A stretch of 64,000 nt of DNA from Cryoendolithus antarcticus (taxonomy: Eukaryota; Ascomycota; Dothideomycetes; Cladosporiales; Cladosporiaceae), in assembly GCA_002077065.1 (NCBI GenBank), contig NAJO01000058.1:62001-126000 (forward strand). Direction: 5' to 3'. Positions within the stretch are counted from its first letter, which is position 1. Each line of letters starts with the position of its first letter. This document shows positions 53,729 through 64,000 of this stretch, in pieces. The position numbers and the translations under genes were made by a program. A model generated the notes under the pieces. The model had not been told where the DNA came from. It saw nothing but the letters and a program-made list of their open reading frames with translations, and did no database searches.

Positions 53729-55405
53729 TCACTTCCCGCTCTTCCTCCTCTTCGTTACCTTCTCAGCATCCACCTTCAATCCATCTGACCCTGCCATGGG
53801 TGGGCGGCCGCGCTTCTTCTTCGCCGGCTCAGCGTTGGCCGCGTTTGGCTTGACCATGGTGACATTCCTCTTGCCCATCGCCCCGGTCTTCCCCTCCACT
53901 TCCTCCGCTGCGACACCTGAGACTCTGGCCGACCGCCTCTGCGTCTTTACCTTCGGTCCGTCGGCCACAGCCAACTTCTCAAGCTTACCAGACACCGCGG
54001 ATTGCGGTGCTTGGACTTTTGGATGAACGTAGGCGTCAATACCAGGCAGCATCTGCTTCAGCTCTTCAGCCGGTGTCGCTGTCGCTCCTGTCTCAGCCGC
54101 GAACACATTGGTAGCAACAAGCTCCGAAGGCAACTGCGACGTGACCTTCTTGGGACGGCTCTTGGACCCGAGCACCGGCTTAGGTACTTGCTTCGTCGCT
54201 GGCTGTCTTTTGGACGTTGCCTTGCCTGTCAATGCTCTCAGCTCGTTAGCCATGGTAGATCTGCGAGAGTTCACAGGCTTTGAGTCTTTTGCCTGCGCCT
54301 TCGATTTTGGTGGTGTGGACTTATGAGCCTGGGCGGGTAGCTTCGTAACCGCGCTGTCGATCTCGAGCTCGAGCTCGTGATGATCTTCACCGCTGGTAAT
54401 AATGTCAGATTGCTTGTCTCCCACAGCAATCTCTGCCACCGATGACGGTGCTGCACTGTCGGTCTGCTTGGTACGCTTACTTGGCTTCTGACTGGTGGAG
54501 ACAGCCAGCTTCCTCTTCTTCCCCTGCAACTTGCTGTCTCCATCACCATTCTTGACTTTTGCTACCTCTGGCACGTCTTCAAAATCTTCCGTGGCCATCT
54601 CCTCATCGCGCTCGAGTGACTCAGTACCTCGTTGCCTGGCATATGTGAATGGCACAGGCGAAGACTCTGGCGTGGCACCCTTTCTCTGCTCCTCATCCAT
54701 CGCCGCACGAAGCGCCGCAGCTCCAGGTGTGCTCCGCGTACGTCTGCCGGAGCTGTGCGGCAGGGCAGCGCGAGGAGTGCGTGGCGGCCGCTCGATCTTG
54801 ATTCCTGGAGCCATCGTGCTTGGTGGCGTTTGCTCGCTGAGGCCAATCTTCGGTGCAGACTCGCGTGCAGTATTCGTGTGAAGCGAAGCGTTCAGTGTGA
54901 GAAGCGCTGAGACAGTCTCTTGCTCAACGTCGCTGAGCTTGGCAGGAGCGATCTGACCTGGGGCAGGGTTTCCGCCACTTGCCGAGTCGATGGACATTGG
55001 ATCTCCAGACTCTGCCACATGAGGACCATGCTCCGCATTGGTCGTGCGCTGCTTATTCGTGCCGATAGCGCTGGCCTGGAGCGGTCGTGAGGTCGCCGTC
55101 GCATGCGCGAATGGCACCACGTCAAGCTCGGCCTCTTGCAACACCACTGCTGCTGCTGCTGCTGCCGCCGCCACCCGTGCCTTCGCACTCGCCTCATCAT
55201 CGACAACACCATCAAGACTGGGAGCACCTACCTTTGCGATATCCTTTGGTGAAGAGTACGCCGTCATCGCCCCTGCTTCCTCGGGCGCAAACCACGCGTC
55301 AATATTCCGCAGGCCATAGGCGTGCGCTTCTGCTGAATCGTGCACGTCGACACTGAGTGCGACTTGTAGATCCGTATCCGTGATCGAGTGCATGTTGAAT
55401 GCCAT
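53729..55405 (-). CDS. AT-hook-containing nuclear protein of unknown function
   Basis: Intronless, 558 residues from MAFNMHSITDTDL; an upstream ATG (55519) would add 38 residues that do not look conserved. It has a short ordered N-terminal segment (NIDAWFAPEEAGAMTAYSS), a run of Ala near 85-92, then a long disordered Lys/Ser/Pro-rich body with several basic nuclear-localisation-like clusters (KKRKL, KRTK). An AT-hook core (KKKRGRPP) lies close to the C terminus, followed by KRRKSGK. It may bind the minor groove of AT-rich DNA. No catalytic domain is seen. Confidence 0.75.
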   Translation of the reverse strand: MAFNMHSITDTDLQVALSVDVHDSAEAHAYGLRNIDAWFAPEEAGAMTAYSSPKDIAKVGAPSLDGVVDDEASAKARVAAAAAAAAVVLQEAELDVVPFAHATATSRPLQASAIGTNKQRTTNAEHGPHVAESGDPMSIDSASGGNPAPGQIAPAKLSDVEQETVSALLTLNASLHTNTARESAPKIGLSEQTPPSTMAPGIKIERPPRTPRAALPHSSGRRTRSTPGAAALRAAMDEEQRKGATPESSPVPFTYARQRGTESLERDEEMATEDFEDVPEVAKVKNGDGDSKLQGKKRKLAVSTSQKPSKRTKQTDSAAPSSVAEIAVGDKQSDIITSGEDHHELELEIDSAVTKLPAQAHKSTPPKSKAQAKDSKPVNSRRSTMANELRALTGKATSKRQPATKQVPKPVLGSKSRPKKVTSQLPSELVATNVFAAETGATATPAEELKQMLPGIDAYVHPKVQAPQSAVSGKLEKLAVADGPKVKTQRRSARVSGVAAEEVEGKTGAMGKRNVTMVKPNAANAEPAKKKRGRPPMAGSDGLKVDAEKVTKRRKSGK

Positions 55406-56109
55406 GATCGCCAGAGCTTGTGCTGTAAATGCCGTCAAGCGGTGTCTTGTGGTCAAGAAACCCTGAAGGTGAAAGTGTGGCGTGGTGAGGGTGTGAGGTA
55501 GTGTAAACAGTGACAACATCGATGTGAGATCACGTGCGGGGCGGCGAAGGTGTCGAACGTGCCTGCCTCAAGTGTGCTTCTCTCCCTCGTGATTGAGTCG
55601 CTAAAGTAAGACGCTTTGCGCTGCTGACACGCCTTTCAAGCAGACTACCATGGAGATGCAACAGTGCCATATACATGAAGGACTTGAGTTTTTGGGAATC
55701 AATCTACCGTCGCTCTCTGCTGCAGCACTCATGCTTCCGAGCAATGCGCCTCGTTAGGAGCCCTGGAGGATTCAAGGAGGTGTGTATCTCGTGCGCTCAT
55801 GTCCAGCCATCGGATTCTATCTCCGCAAGACCGCCTTGTCGTAGTCCGCCCCAGCGCCAACGCCAATCGATCTATGTTGTGTCGTCCCCTATGTATTCGC
55901 CTTTGAAGATTTATCCAGCATACTAGACAGGCCTCTTCCGCTGTCATCAGAAAGGTATCGCATTACTGACTGCTCCCGAAGTATCCGCCGGGTACCCAAG
56001 CATCTTCTTCCCCGTTTCGGTTGCGCAGCACCCGCAGAGCAGCGAGGCTGGCCAGCATATGATCTAGGCTCCATCAGCTTCTAGTCTATTGTCTCTTGAC
56101 AGATCTTTC
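55406..56109. other. Intergenic, no gene
   Basis: It contains the promoter of the AT-hook gene. No further gene is recognised. Confidence 0.45.
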
Positions 56110-57295
56110 TCATACAGCGAGCAGGACGGCAATGAGAAAGCCGAGTGTAGGTCCGACCACCTTTAGATGGCACGGATTCTGATCTGAGCGATGTAATCCG
56201 TCAGTGTCGGCATCGTCGAAGGGGTGCAGGATGAAGCCCACCTGTGCCGCACTGAATGCACACGACTGGAAGAGGGAGGCAGTCCATTGGGCCTGACTGG
56301 GTGTTCGTTCGCAGACGAGGATCTCTAGCACCTTGAGAGGATAAGATGACTATTTAATGCCCGTGAAGCTGACGTGCAAAAATGCTATCAAGAGTATTCT
56401 ATTGCATCGATAGGAGATGAGGACGAAGTGGGATATACACTACCTGAGGCAGTCAATGCAGGATCAACCTTATGGATATCGGAACCAGTAAATGCGGTTG
56501 TTGCGGTGCAAAAGACCTGAGATGAACCTGCAAGTGACGTTTGGCAGTGGAGCTGACCATCTAAAATGGGGACAACTCTGGTGCACATCAGGCTAGTTTC
56601 AGAACAGGCTGACTGGTTGACATTCTACATGGCACGTAAGCTTATTGCTGGAACCTGGCAGAACGAGCATGATCCTGTCTGCAGCGTGCGTTGCCTTTCA
56701 TCTTTCCCATATCTTGCTATCGGCGAAGTCTGGTCGGGCTTCGCTCCAGATTCAGCGTAAGACACAAGACGCTTTTGTCGACAAGGCACCGCTCGAAGGC
56801 CGTTACATGGACCATGAGCCACGAATAGTCGATGGTGGTCTCGAAAGTGCTGCATTGCGAAGCGCCACGACGGGCAAAGTACGCGTGAGCCTGAAATGTA
56901 GACTGTACCTCACGTACATCTTGGAGCTCCGTACAAGTTAGGGTTGATTGTCGGCGCATGGCGTGGACGGTCCACCAGAGCTGGCGCACCATCTCCAGGA
57001 GGGTAGAGCACAATCATGTTACTGGCATGGGAATGTAAGTAGACTATCTCTTGAATACGCCAATCCACTTTCACGCACAGTCGCAGCCGCAACATCAGAA
57101 AGGTTTGTGTCAGCCGATTGCGAAGCCGATGGCGAGTGGGTCTGCTGCAGCTTGACATGCAGCGTGATTAGTGAACAATCCTCGGCAATGGGAAACCTTC
57201 CTTACGTCGCAAGCCAACTCTAGCTGGATCACAAACACGTTCATTCTTGAGATTACAAAGGTGAGCACCAGCAATGCCGAGAAACACAAGGTCAT
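56110..57295 (-). CDS. Possible multi-exon secreted or GPI-anchored protein
   Basis: An ATG at 57295 opens a signal-peptide-like sequence (MTLCFSALLVLTF), followed by a good donor (gtaatc). A branch-like actaatc and acceptor gcagcag lead to a Ser/Thr/Ala-rich segment (THSPSASQSADTNLSDVAAA). Further down, frames with regularly placed Cys (ASQCSTFETTID, SSQVFCTATTAF, QNPCHL) are interrupted by stops that introns could remove. The last frame ends in a hydrophobic tail (VVGPTLGFLIAVLLAV) as in GPI-anchored proteins. I could not build one consistent set of exons, so this may be a real gene, a decayed gene or chance. Confidence 0.3.
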
Positions 57296-57482
57296 CGCGT
57301 GGCTTTTGTCGTGACGTATCGCACGTACCGATTAACCGTCAGTACGGCCGCAGCATTCGTATGTCCAAGAAGTGCTGCGCCGTCATGTATAACATGTAGA
57401 GGCTTGGATCGCTCCTGAGACGAGAACTGCATAAGTGTAGTTCGACGTCTAGCACTTTCATTACAAGTGGACATCAACAGCC

Positions 57483-59250
57483 ATGGAAAAATCAATCTCA
57501 ACCCGAGGTGACGATGCTGCGCTCCCGCAAGCCACCAAACTCAGCTCTATAGAAAGCAACGCAACCAAAGAGCTTGCAAATACCGATTTCGATGACGCGG
57601 GCAGCGATCCTGATGAGTCGCCCTCCGCAGAGAGAAATCTTCACGATCTTGAAAAGGGCGAGCACAAAGGCGAAGAGCCAAATGCTCAGCTCTTTGCCAG
57701 CGACTGGAGCAGTCCAGATGACCGGGAGAATCCGCAAAACTGGTCCACAGGGAAGAAGGGTGGGCAATGATGTCCTGCTAGCCCCCAAGAAACTTACTGA
57801 CTACAACATCTTAGCATACCACACGTTCTCAACGGCATTCCTAGGGTTCGCAGTCACATGCGGTTCATCGCTGATCACTCCAGCGACACCAGAGATTGCA
57901 CGCGAGTTTGGTGTCTCCCGAACTGCTGCTATACTCACCCTCTCCCTCTACACGCTCGGACTGGCACTTGGTCCGATCCTCGCAGCACCCATATCAGAGA
58001 CTGCAGGAAGATTGGTCGTTTACAAGATCACAGCCCCTTCCTTCATGTTGTTGATCCTGGGCGCAGGGTTCAGTAAATCGTTCGGTAGCTTACTACTCTG
58101 CCGTCTCCTCGCAGGCACACTCGGTGGACCCGTTCTAGCAGTGGGTGCTGGCACAAACGCCGACATGTACTCCGCTCGCGATCGAGCTGTGGCTTCGGCA
58201 TTCTTCATAATGATGCCGTTCCTTGGACCGTCACTCGGACCAGTCATAGGTGGCTTCGCCGCACAGTACAAGGGCTGGCGCTGGACGCAGTGGTGCACGA
58301 TCTTCATCGGCGTGGCTGCAACAATACCCGTCTTCTTCATGTCCGAGACCTACCGGAAGGTCTTGCTGAGGCGCCGCGCGAAGCGGCTTGACCTGCCACC
58401 GCCACCAATGCCGCCGATGACGAAGCTTGGCATGATCAAAGTCTTGCTAACCATCACACTACTTCGACCTCTTCACATGCTGGTGACTGAGCCCATCGTG
58501 GCTTTCTTCAGCATATACAATGCTTTCACCTTTTCCGTCCTGTTCGCCTTCTTCGCCGCCTACCCCTTCACCTTTGAAAGTGTCTATGGTTTCAACACAT
58601 GGCAGTACGGATTGACCTTTCTTGGGATTGGACTCGGAGTGATTTGTGCTGTTGTGACAGCGATCCTCGTCGATAAGACATACTACGCCAAGCATCACCG
58701 CATAGCTCTCAGTGAAGGTCGGGTCAACGTGGCGCCAGAGTATCGCTTGTTGGCTGGTCAATTGGGGAGCTTAGGAATACCAATAGGGTGAGTTCCGTGG
58801 TCACCACCTTTGTACTCCTGGTGGCTGTTGACATCCTTCTAGCTTGTTCTGGTTTGCTTGGTCCGCTCGAGCAGATGTGCACTGGATCTCGCCGGTACTC
58901 GCGGGCATTCCCTTGTAAGTTAACCTCTTTGCCACTCTGCTTGTAGTCTGCTAATTGTGTCTAGTGCGTGGGGCAACCTCTGCATCTTCATCTCGGCAGC
59001 AACTTACCTCATCGATATCTACGGACCACTCAACGGCGCATCTGCGCTTGCAGCGAACGGAGTGGCTCGGTACAGCATGGGCGCTGTGTTCCCACTGTTC
59101 ACCTTCCAGATGTACTTACGCTTGAGCGTGGCTTGGGCGACGAGCTTGTTGGCCTTCATTAGTGTTGCAATGCTGCCGATTCCGTGGATCTTCTTCAAGT
59201 ACGGGCCCAAGATAAGAGCGAAGAGCAAGTACGATGTGGTGAAGTTTTAG
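57483..59250 (+). CDS. MFS multidrug/polyamine transporter (DHA1)
   Basis: Exons 57483-57759, 57815-58787, 58843-58914 and 58965-59250 give 535 residues. The long cytosolic N terminus ends with DWSSPDDRENPQNWS, a hallmark of fungal DHA1 drug:proton antiporters. Other signatures are PEIAREFGVSR, LGPILAAPISETAGR (antiporter motif C), GPVIGGFAAQYKGWRWTQW and FFMSETYRKVLL. Twelve membrane helices are expected. It probably exports small toxic or polyamine-like compounds at the plasma membrane. Intron phases and sizes (50-55 bases) are consistent throughout. The neighbouring FSH1-like hydrolase is on the same strand. Confidence 0.92.
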
Positions 59251-59736
59251 AGACATGGCGGCCGAGCAGGAGAAGGCACGGTGCAAGTCGGCCGTACCTA
59301 CCCCGTAGCTCAGATGGCGTCCAGCCTTAGTTAACTTCACGTTAGAGCATACACGAAAATACCCGCATTTATGATTTGACCCTTCCATGATCTTGGCAAG
59401 GTCCATATGTCAGCTAACTAAGATCCCGAGACTTGTTCTGTGGGAGCCGGGTTGACAGTTACTTACAGAAAGAGTACTGTTCTCCCACGAGCTCACGGAA
59501 CGCCACGTAATTCACATGCGCTACGCAATCAGTCTACTTAAGGGACTGTCTAGTATACTACAAAAATGCAAATTTGAACGCTGTGCTGACTGGCAAGACA
59601 GCTAGGCAGACTTCCGTCGGCGGACAGATTTCATATCTCATTGTCGGTCTTACAGCAGGACTGGACCAGCCTCCCACCAGACTCTATAGCGTCATAGGAG
59701 ACTTTCAAGCATCTGAGAGAGTGGAGGCGATACACC
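59251..59736. other. Intergenic, no gene
   Basis: It holds the transporter 3' flank and the promoter of the FSH1-like gene. Confidence 0.5.
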
Positions 59737-60452
59737 ATGAAGATCTTGGTGCTTCACGGTACAGCCCACACTACGGACCAGCTTCGCAGAGTGCAACTTA
59801 CGTTCTTGCAGGTGAGAGTCTCCGCCGCAACATCGGAGGTGTACTCTGCAGAATCGAGGAAGCTGTTCCGAACGCTACATTCAGCTTTCCCACAGCGCAC
59901 ATACGGCTTCAACCGCGTCAACACGGTGTCACTTCCTCAGCCTTGGATCTACGAGGCTGGTTCGAGGCATCTCAGGCTTCGAATCCCCCAGATGGTCTGA
60001 TGACGAGTGTGGAGGACCTAGTACTTGTTCTCGAGTACGAAGGACCATTTGCTGGCATTATTGCACTCTCGCTAGGGACTATACTAGCGGCCATGCTAGC
60101 CGCCCTTCTACATGGCGGGACGATAATCGAGACGCACGAAGAGGCTATTAGGAATTTAGTGGAGGCTATGCCCTACCCAGAGTGCTTCGCAGCACTGCGA
60201 CATGCCCCACTCAGGTTCCTGATTCTGTGTGCGGCGCGGGCGGCAACTGAGAGCTACTACGAGTGGTTGTTCCAAGAAGATCTCGGCGTGAGAACGTGTT
60301 ACGTTGTAGGTGACTTGGACTCTGTAGTCAGTTATGAGGATTGGGGCGCAGTCCCCAAGAGACTGATTGCCCGCGGAGAGCCAGTAATGATTGTGCATCC
60401 TGATGGACACCATTTACCGACAGACCGACCCAGCCAGGTTGCGATTGTCTAA
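59737..60452 (+). CDS. FSH1-like serine hydrolase, splice junction uncertain
   Basis: Starts MKILVLHGTAHTTDQLRR, the typical beginning of FSH1-family alpha/beta hydrolases. The second part continues EEAVPNATFSFPTAHIRLQP, then the nucleophile region FAGIIALSLGTILAAML (Ser in a relaxed GxSxG), Asp in VGDLDSVV and His in PDGHHLP. The strongest donor (gtgaga at 59812) with the acceptor gcag (59851) shifts the frame. In-phase options are a weak donor gttctt at 59802 with that acceptor, or the strong donor with an unusual gag acceptor ending at 59858. Family members act on small esters, often next to biosynthetic genes. It may be functional or slightly damaged. Confidence 0.7.
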
Positions 60453-63400
60453 TTTATCATGGCTGCAAGATGGCAGCATAGTGCGACATACGCTGCCTGA
60501 TCGGAAGCAAGCCAGTTCGACGGGCCATGTTGAACCTCTGCTATTGTCAGAGACTGAAAGGATCGATGACGATGATCACTTACTTCGCCACGTAGTCTCT
60601 CAGTCTTTCAGAGGCGCCATGAGAGCGCAGTAGGACTCGTGACGCTCTCGGATGTAGCGTCAGGATCTCCAAACTTTCGGTCAAGGGAGCAAGGCTTGTG
60701 ATTGAACGTGCAAAGAGTGCAGCAGGATCAGAGACCGTAGCTTCATTGCAGTGCTACTCACGTGAACGCCGAGGGACCCTTGGATGTCAGTCTCGATCAC
60801 TACCGAACTGATGACATTCCGATCCAGACTTCCTGGTAGAATGCTGTCTGTCAGTCACCAGATCACGCAGCTACCCCCCCCAACACTTCCAACCAGTATG
60901 GGAATTCCTCCCGAGGTTCCGCTCGCACGGAGTGCAGCAAGTCACCTGCATTTACTCGTTCTGAATAGATCCATTGACAGACGCCTCCATACAACGACGG
61001 GCGTGTCACATTCCTGCCGTTGAGCTGCGTGTACGCCTCACTGCTAGAAGCTGTTGGTGTCACGAGAGAGATGAAATGACCCCTCATCACTCACACCTCA
61101 TGCGTCCGGCAGGATCTGGATAGAGAAGACAGGTCCGAGGTCGTGCAGAATATAGTGCAACAAGAGGAGGAACGATACGACTGGCGGCGCGGTGCCGATA
61201 CAACGGACCGGGAATCCAGCGCAGTGGTTTGGCACGACGGCCGGAGATGCGCGGGCAGCGCAGCAGCAGTGCATGACTAGTTCAGTTGCCTGGTCGCTGG
61301 GACGCATACTGTTGTGTAACGAAGTCCAGGCTCGACTGGCTGCAATCTCGCGGTGGAAAAGTCGTCAAAGTGAAGGGGACCTGTGTCCCGACCTGGGAGT
61401 CTCTGTTCGCACAAGTCTGCGCTGTGTGGCAGACTTGATTGACAGGTGCAGATCAGCTAGGCACAAGGTGCGTTAAGGCTGATATCATAGAGCGCCATGC
61501 AGGGTAGGGTCGTCGGTCGGCGCATTGTCGGGACGCTCATGCATGAAGGTGATGGGCGCCTTTCTCGGGAGCGAATGGGCATCGCATTTCACGGTGAGCT
61601 GTCAAAACCACGCAGTTCCACGTATCCCGGCCATGGTGACACGGCAGATCGGAGCGGACGAGCATCGCTGGTAGGTGCTCCCAGGCTGTCGGGTCCATCG
61701 CGTGCTGCATGTCTTGTGTCACCCACCGGATGTGAGGCATTTCAAGCGACCAGAGATCCTCCGCGCGATTCTTGGTGGGGCGATTGCGCGTAGAGCGGTG
61801 TAAATTGCGTGAAGTGGGTAGAGGCGCCACATCAGGCTGCGCAACGCTCATAGGAGCCAAGGACCAAGCGCACCTGGAAGTGCCGTTGCTGTTGACAGCC
61901 AAATCACGCGCCAGCAAGCGTCACTGACAGGTCGGTAGATTGGGTGACGTTGGTCGTCGGCTCTACCGGAAACGTCAAGCACAATGAGACTGTGGCGCCA
62001 AGCGCCCTAAGACCCAAGCACGCCGCCTGTCGTCACCATAAGGGTAAGCGCGTGTTTCGACACACGAATTATTGATCTACATGTGGCGCTTGCGTTTCGT
62101 GCATCGCGGCGCCGCACGGACGGCACTTCTGATCTGCAAGTGGATCGATCATCAATGTGACCCAGCGTCTCTGGTATCAGTACACAGGACGATGTGACGG
62201 CAACGGGTGCAAGACCTGAGGTCTAAACTTACACTACAGTGACTGATAACGCCGACAGCATGGGAACCTGGTCAGTGGAGTGCACCCATGAAGTCACAAC
62301 CCCTCGACACAAGAGCGTTAAGCGGTGCAAAGATATGGTTCTCCTACACTTGCAACAGTGGTCGCGGTACATCATGGCTCGTGATCACTTGCGCGGACGC
62401 CATGCAGTTTTTCTACACTCCGTGAGGAATCGCATCCATTTTGACCCACGTCCAGATGACGAGGCCCTTTGCCATCGGCAATACCAAGCTTCGGATCTTT
62501 GCGCAGCGCCGGTAGCCGGGTTCACCTGCGTGCGGGACGCAGGCCGGCACGATGTCAGGGCAAGGTTCCTGAACCTAATCCGGAGACTAACGAAACCAAC
62601 TAGAACGTTGCCTGTGGCGTCAACAGCACTCGGTATGCTATGTCTTGTTCTATCGTCGCGCGAGGCAGCCGCAACAGCAAGAAGCGGTTGTTCAGAGCGG
62701 TTACTCCTGGGATTACGCGCGACCAGATGTTGCAGACATACAGGTAGATTATCATCAGCCTCGTCAAGGGAAGACTCGAGGGTTTCGAGTCGTGCGGGTT
62801 ACCCTTGTGACAATGTCACAGCGGCTGGTGCCTCGATGCATCGCTCGTGGCACGCGGGACAATGCTGGGGTTGCGTTCCCTTTACCGCGCCTACAGTGCT
62901 CGTGACGATCGGTGTTCAGTCCGGCATTTGCAGAGATGAGCTTGCTCGAGCAGCGTTGAGGTGATACAACAAGAAATCTCGGTTCGGGAAATGATCATGA
63001 ATATTATTGTACTGACGGGATTCCACGTACACGAGGCTAGCACGTTCAGCGGGGACTCGGGAGCTCATACCCATCGACATCTCGATCGCCCGGATGTGAA
63101 CCAGTCCAAACTGCAAGACCCGGAAATGGCATAGTGCCTCCTGGTTATGCGAAAGTTTTCGGTAAGAGCCTGAGGGATGCATGTAGAAACATGGTGAGCC
63201 GTTACCTAGGACGTAAGACACCCCGGCGGCATGCAACGCTGCGCGCCACATGCACAGCCTGGCAAGCAATCTCCAGCATAGTCCCATGTAAAGCGCGGCC
63301 CGCTGGATCTAGCACAAATCGCATCGCGCCGGAGCGCTCATCTGTATCCCCCCAATCTTTCCGCGGCATTGTTGGTCCCCTGCTCACGCTGACCCCATGT

Positions 63401-63976
63401 CGATCATCGTACACAGAGTTTGTGCTCCTTTCTATTACGTTCACTGTGCAGTACGAAGCTGCCGCGGTACTACAAATTCGAGCACAGGAGTTTGCACGCT
63501 CTTCCTGCGACAACAGCTCACCTGCATGAGCTCGGCATTGCCTACGAATCATGCCGCAGTCGTCCCACTCGCCGTTCTCGTTTCAACTGTCGCGTCCAGG
63601 CTGAACAGACTCCACCCCAAAAACGCCATTTTCTCATAGCGCACGATCAGTCAGCGGCGTTCCTTTGCACCGCAACGACTTCGGAAGGTTATCAGCTGTG
63701 GCTACGTCTTTTCGATCCCGACATGCGCTTTCGAGGACCCTCAACGATACGTCGATCTCTGTCCTTGCTCTCTCCACCCTTGATTGTCAGCGTCTGGACA
63801 TCTGATCCTAACCTACATCGACCGCTGTTCTCGGGTCGGGGTCAACTCCTTCTGGCTTTTTGACAGCCCGTCCACCTGCCCTTAACCTGACCGCTGTTTC
63901 AATTTCTGAAGCTGTCCGATCGATATTTCGTGTCCCTTGCTCCCTGGACTACCTAGGATCACTCACCTCTATCACC
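60453..63976. other. Gene-poor stretch, 3.5 kb
   Basis: No gene is recognised. The longest frame (62239-62964, plus, 241 codons from GTG) has no motif and a composition I cannot assign. A run of 8 C lies near 60874. No terminal repeats or transposase motifs were noticed. Confidence 0.45.
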
Positions 63977-64000
63977 ATGGCAGATCTTGGGAAGTGCAAC
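63977..64000 (+). CDS. Start of a gene leaving the right edge
   Basis: ATG at 63977 in a strong fungal context (tcaccATGg) follows a C/T-rich leader of about 150 bases. The frame reads MADLGKCN to the window end. Eight codons are too few to identify the product. Confidence 0.35.

Noticed and set aside
55140..55185. GCT/GCC triplet repeat as a microsatellite of interest
   Set aside because: It encodes the poly-Ala run of the AT-hook protein and is short and ordinary.
1..64000. CRISPR arrays, inverted-repeat transposons and telomeric repeats
   Set aside because: No regularly spaced repeats, paired terminal repeats or TTAGGG-type runs were seen by eye; a repeat search was not possible here.

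Overview
The window is nuclear DNA of a filamentous ascomycete (Pezizomycotina), most likely a dothideomycete. Three things point there: a HEX1 Woronin-body gene ending in the peroxisomal signal SRL, many short GT-AG introns of about 47-75 bases, and a lone dispersed 5S rRNA gene. The order within Dothideomycetes is a guess from the overall look of the proteins. There is no CRISPR array, bacterial-type operon, prophage or insertion sequence.

Layout. 1-455 is the 5' part of a Ser/Pro/Arg-rich gene leaving the left edge. 1.5-10.1 kb holds four genes in a row on the plus strand: cytochrome P450, Zn2Cys6 regulator, MFS sugar/quinate-type transporter and a 2-oxoglutarate/Fe(II) oxygenase, a possible small catabolic or modifying cluster. 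10.4-12.5 kb is HEX1 with a long leader that lacks ATG. 13.0-19.5 kb is a tandem minus-strand array of five copies of one protein-kinase-like family, three intact and two broken. 19.9-27.6 kb holds minus-strand genes: TRM44, GNA1, an RGS membrane protein and a formamidase. 28.2-32.6 kb has a Ctr copper transporter, a secreted ferritin-like Rds1-type protein and a calcium/cation antiporter homologue with altered core motifs. 33.1-38 kb has the 5S rRNA gene, PET191, a steryl ester hydrolase and a secreted SGNH hydrolase. 39-46.6 kb has a Rieske-DUF455 fusion, a truncated HET relic, an F-box protein, a small two-exon gene and a long DUF8032-type regulator. 49.4-60.5 kb has an MFS sugar transporter with a defective last splice acceptor, a DUF952 protein, an AT-hook protein, a possible secreted protein, a DHA1 drug transporter and an FSH1-like hydrolase. 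The last 3.5 kb is almost empty; a start codon with good context lies 24 bases before the right edge.

How genes may work together. The first four plus-strand genes are the only group that looks functionally linked (uptake, two oxygenases, one regulator); no polyketide, peptide or terpene backbone gene is seen. The kinases look like a recent local expansion with ongoing decay. The other genes are ordinary housekeeping or nutrient genes whose neighbourhood says little. Exon boundaries below come from donor, acceptor and phase consistency read by eye, not from transcripts.
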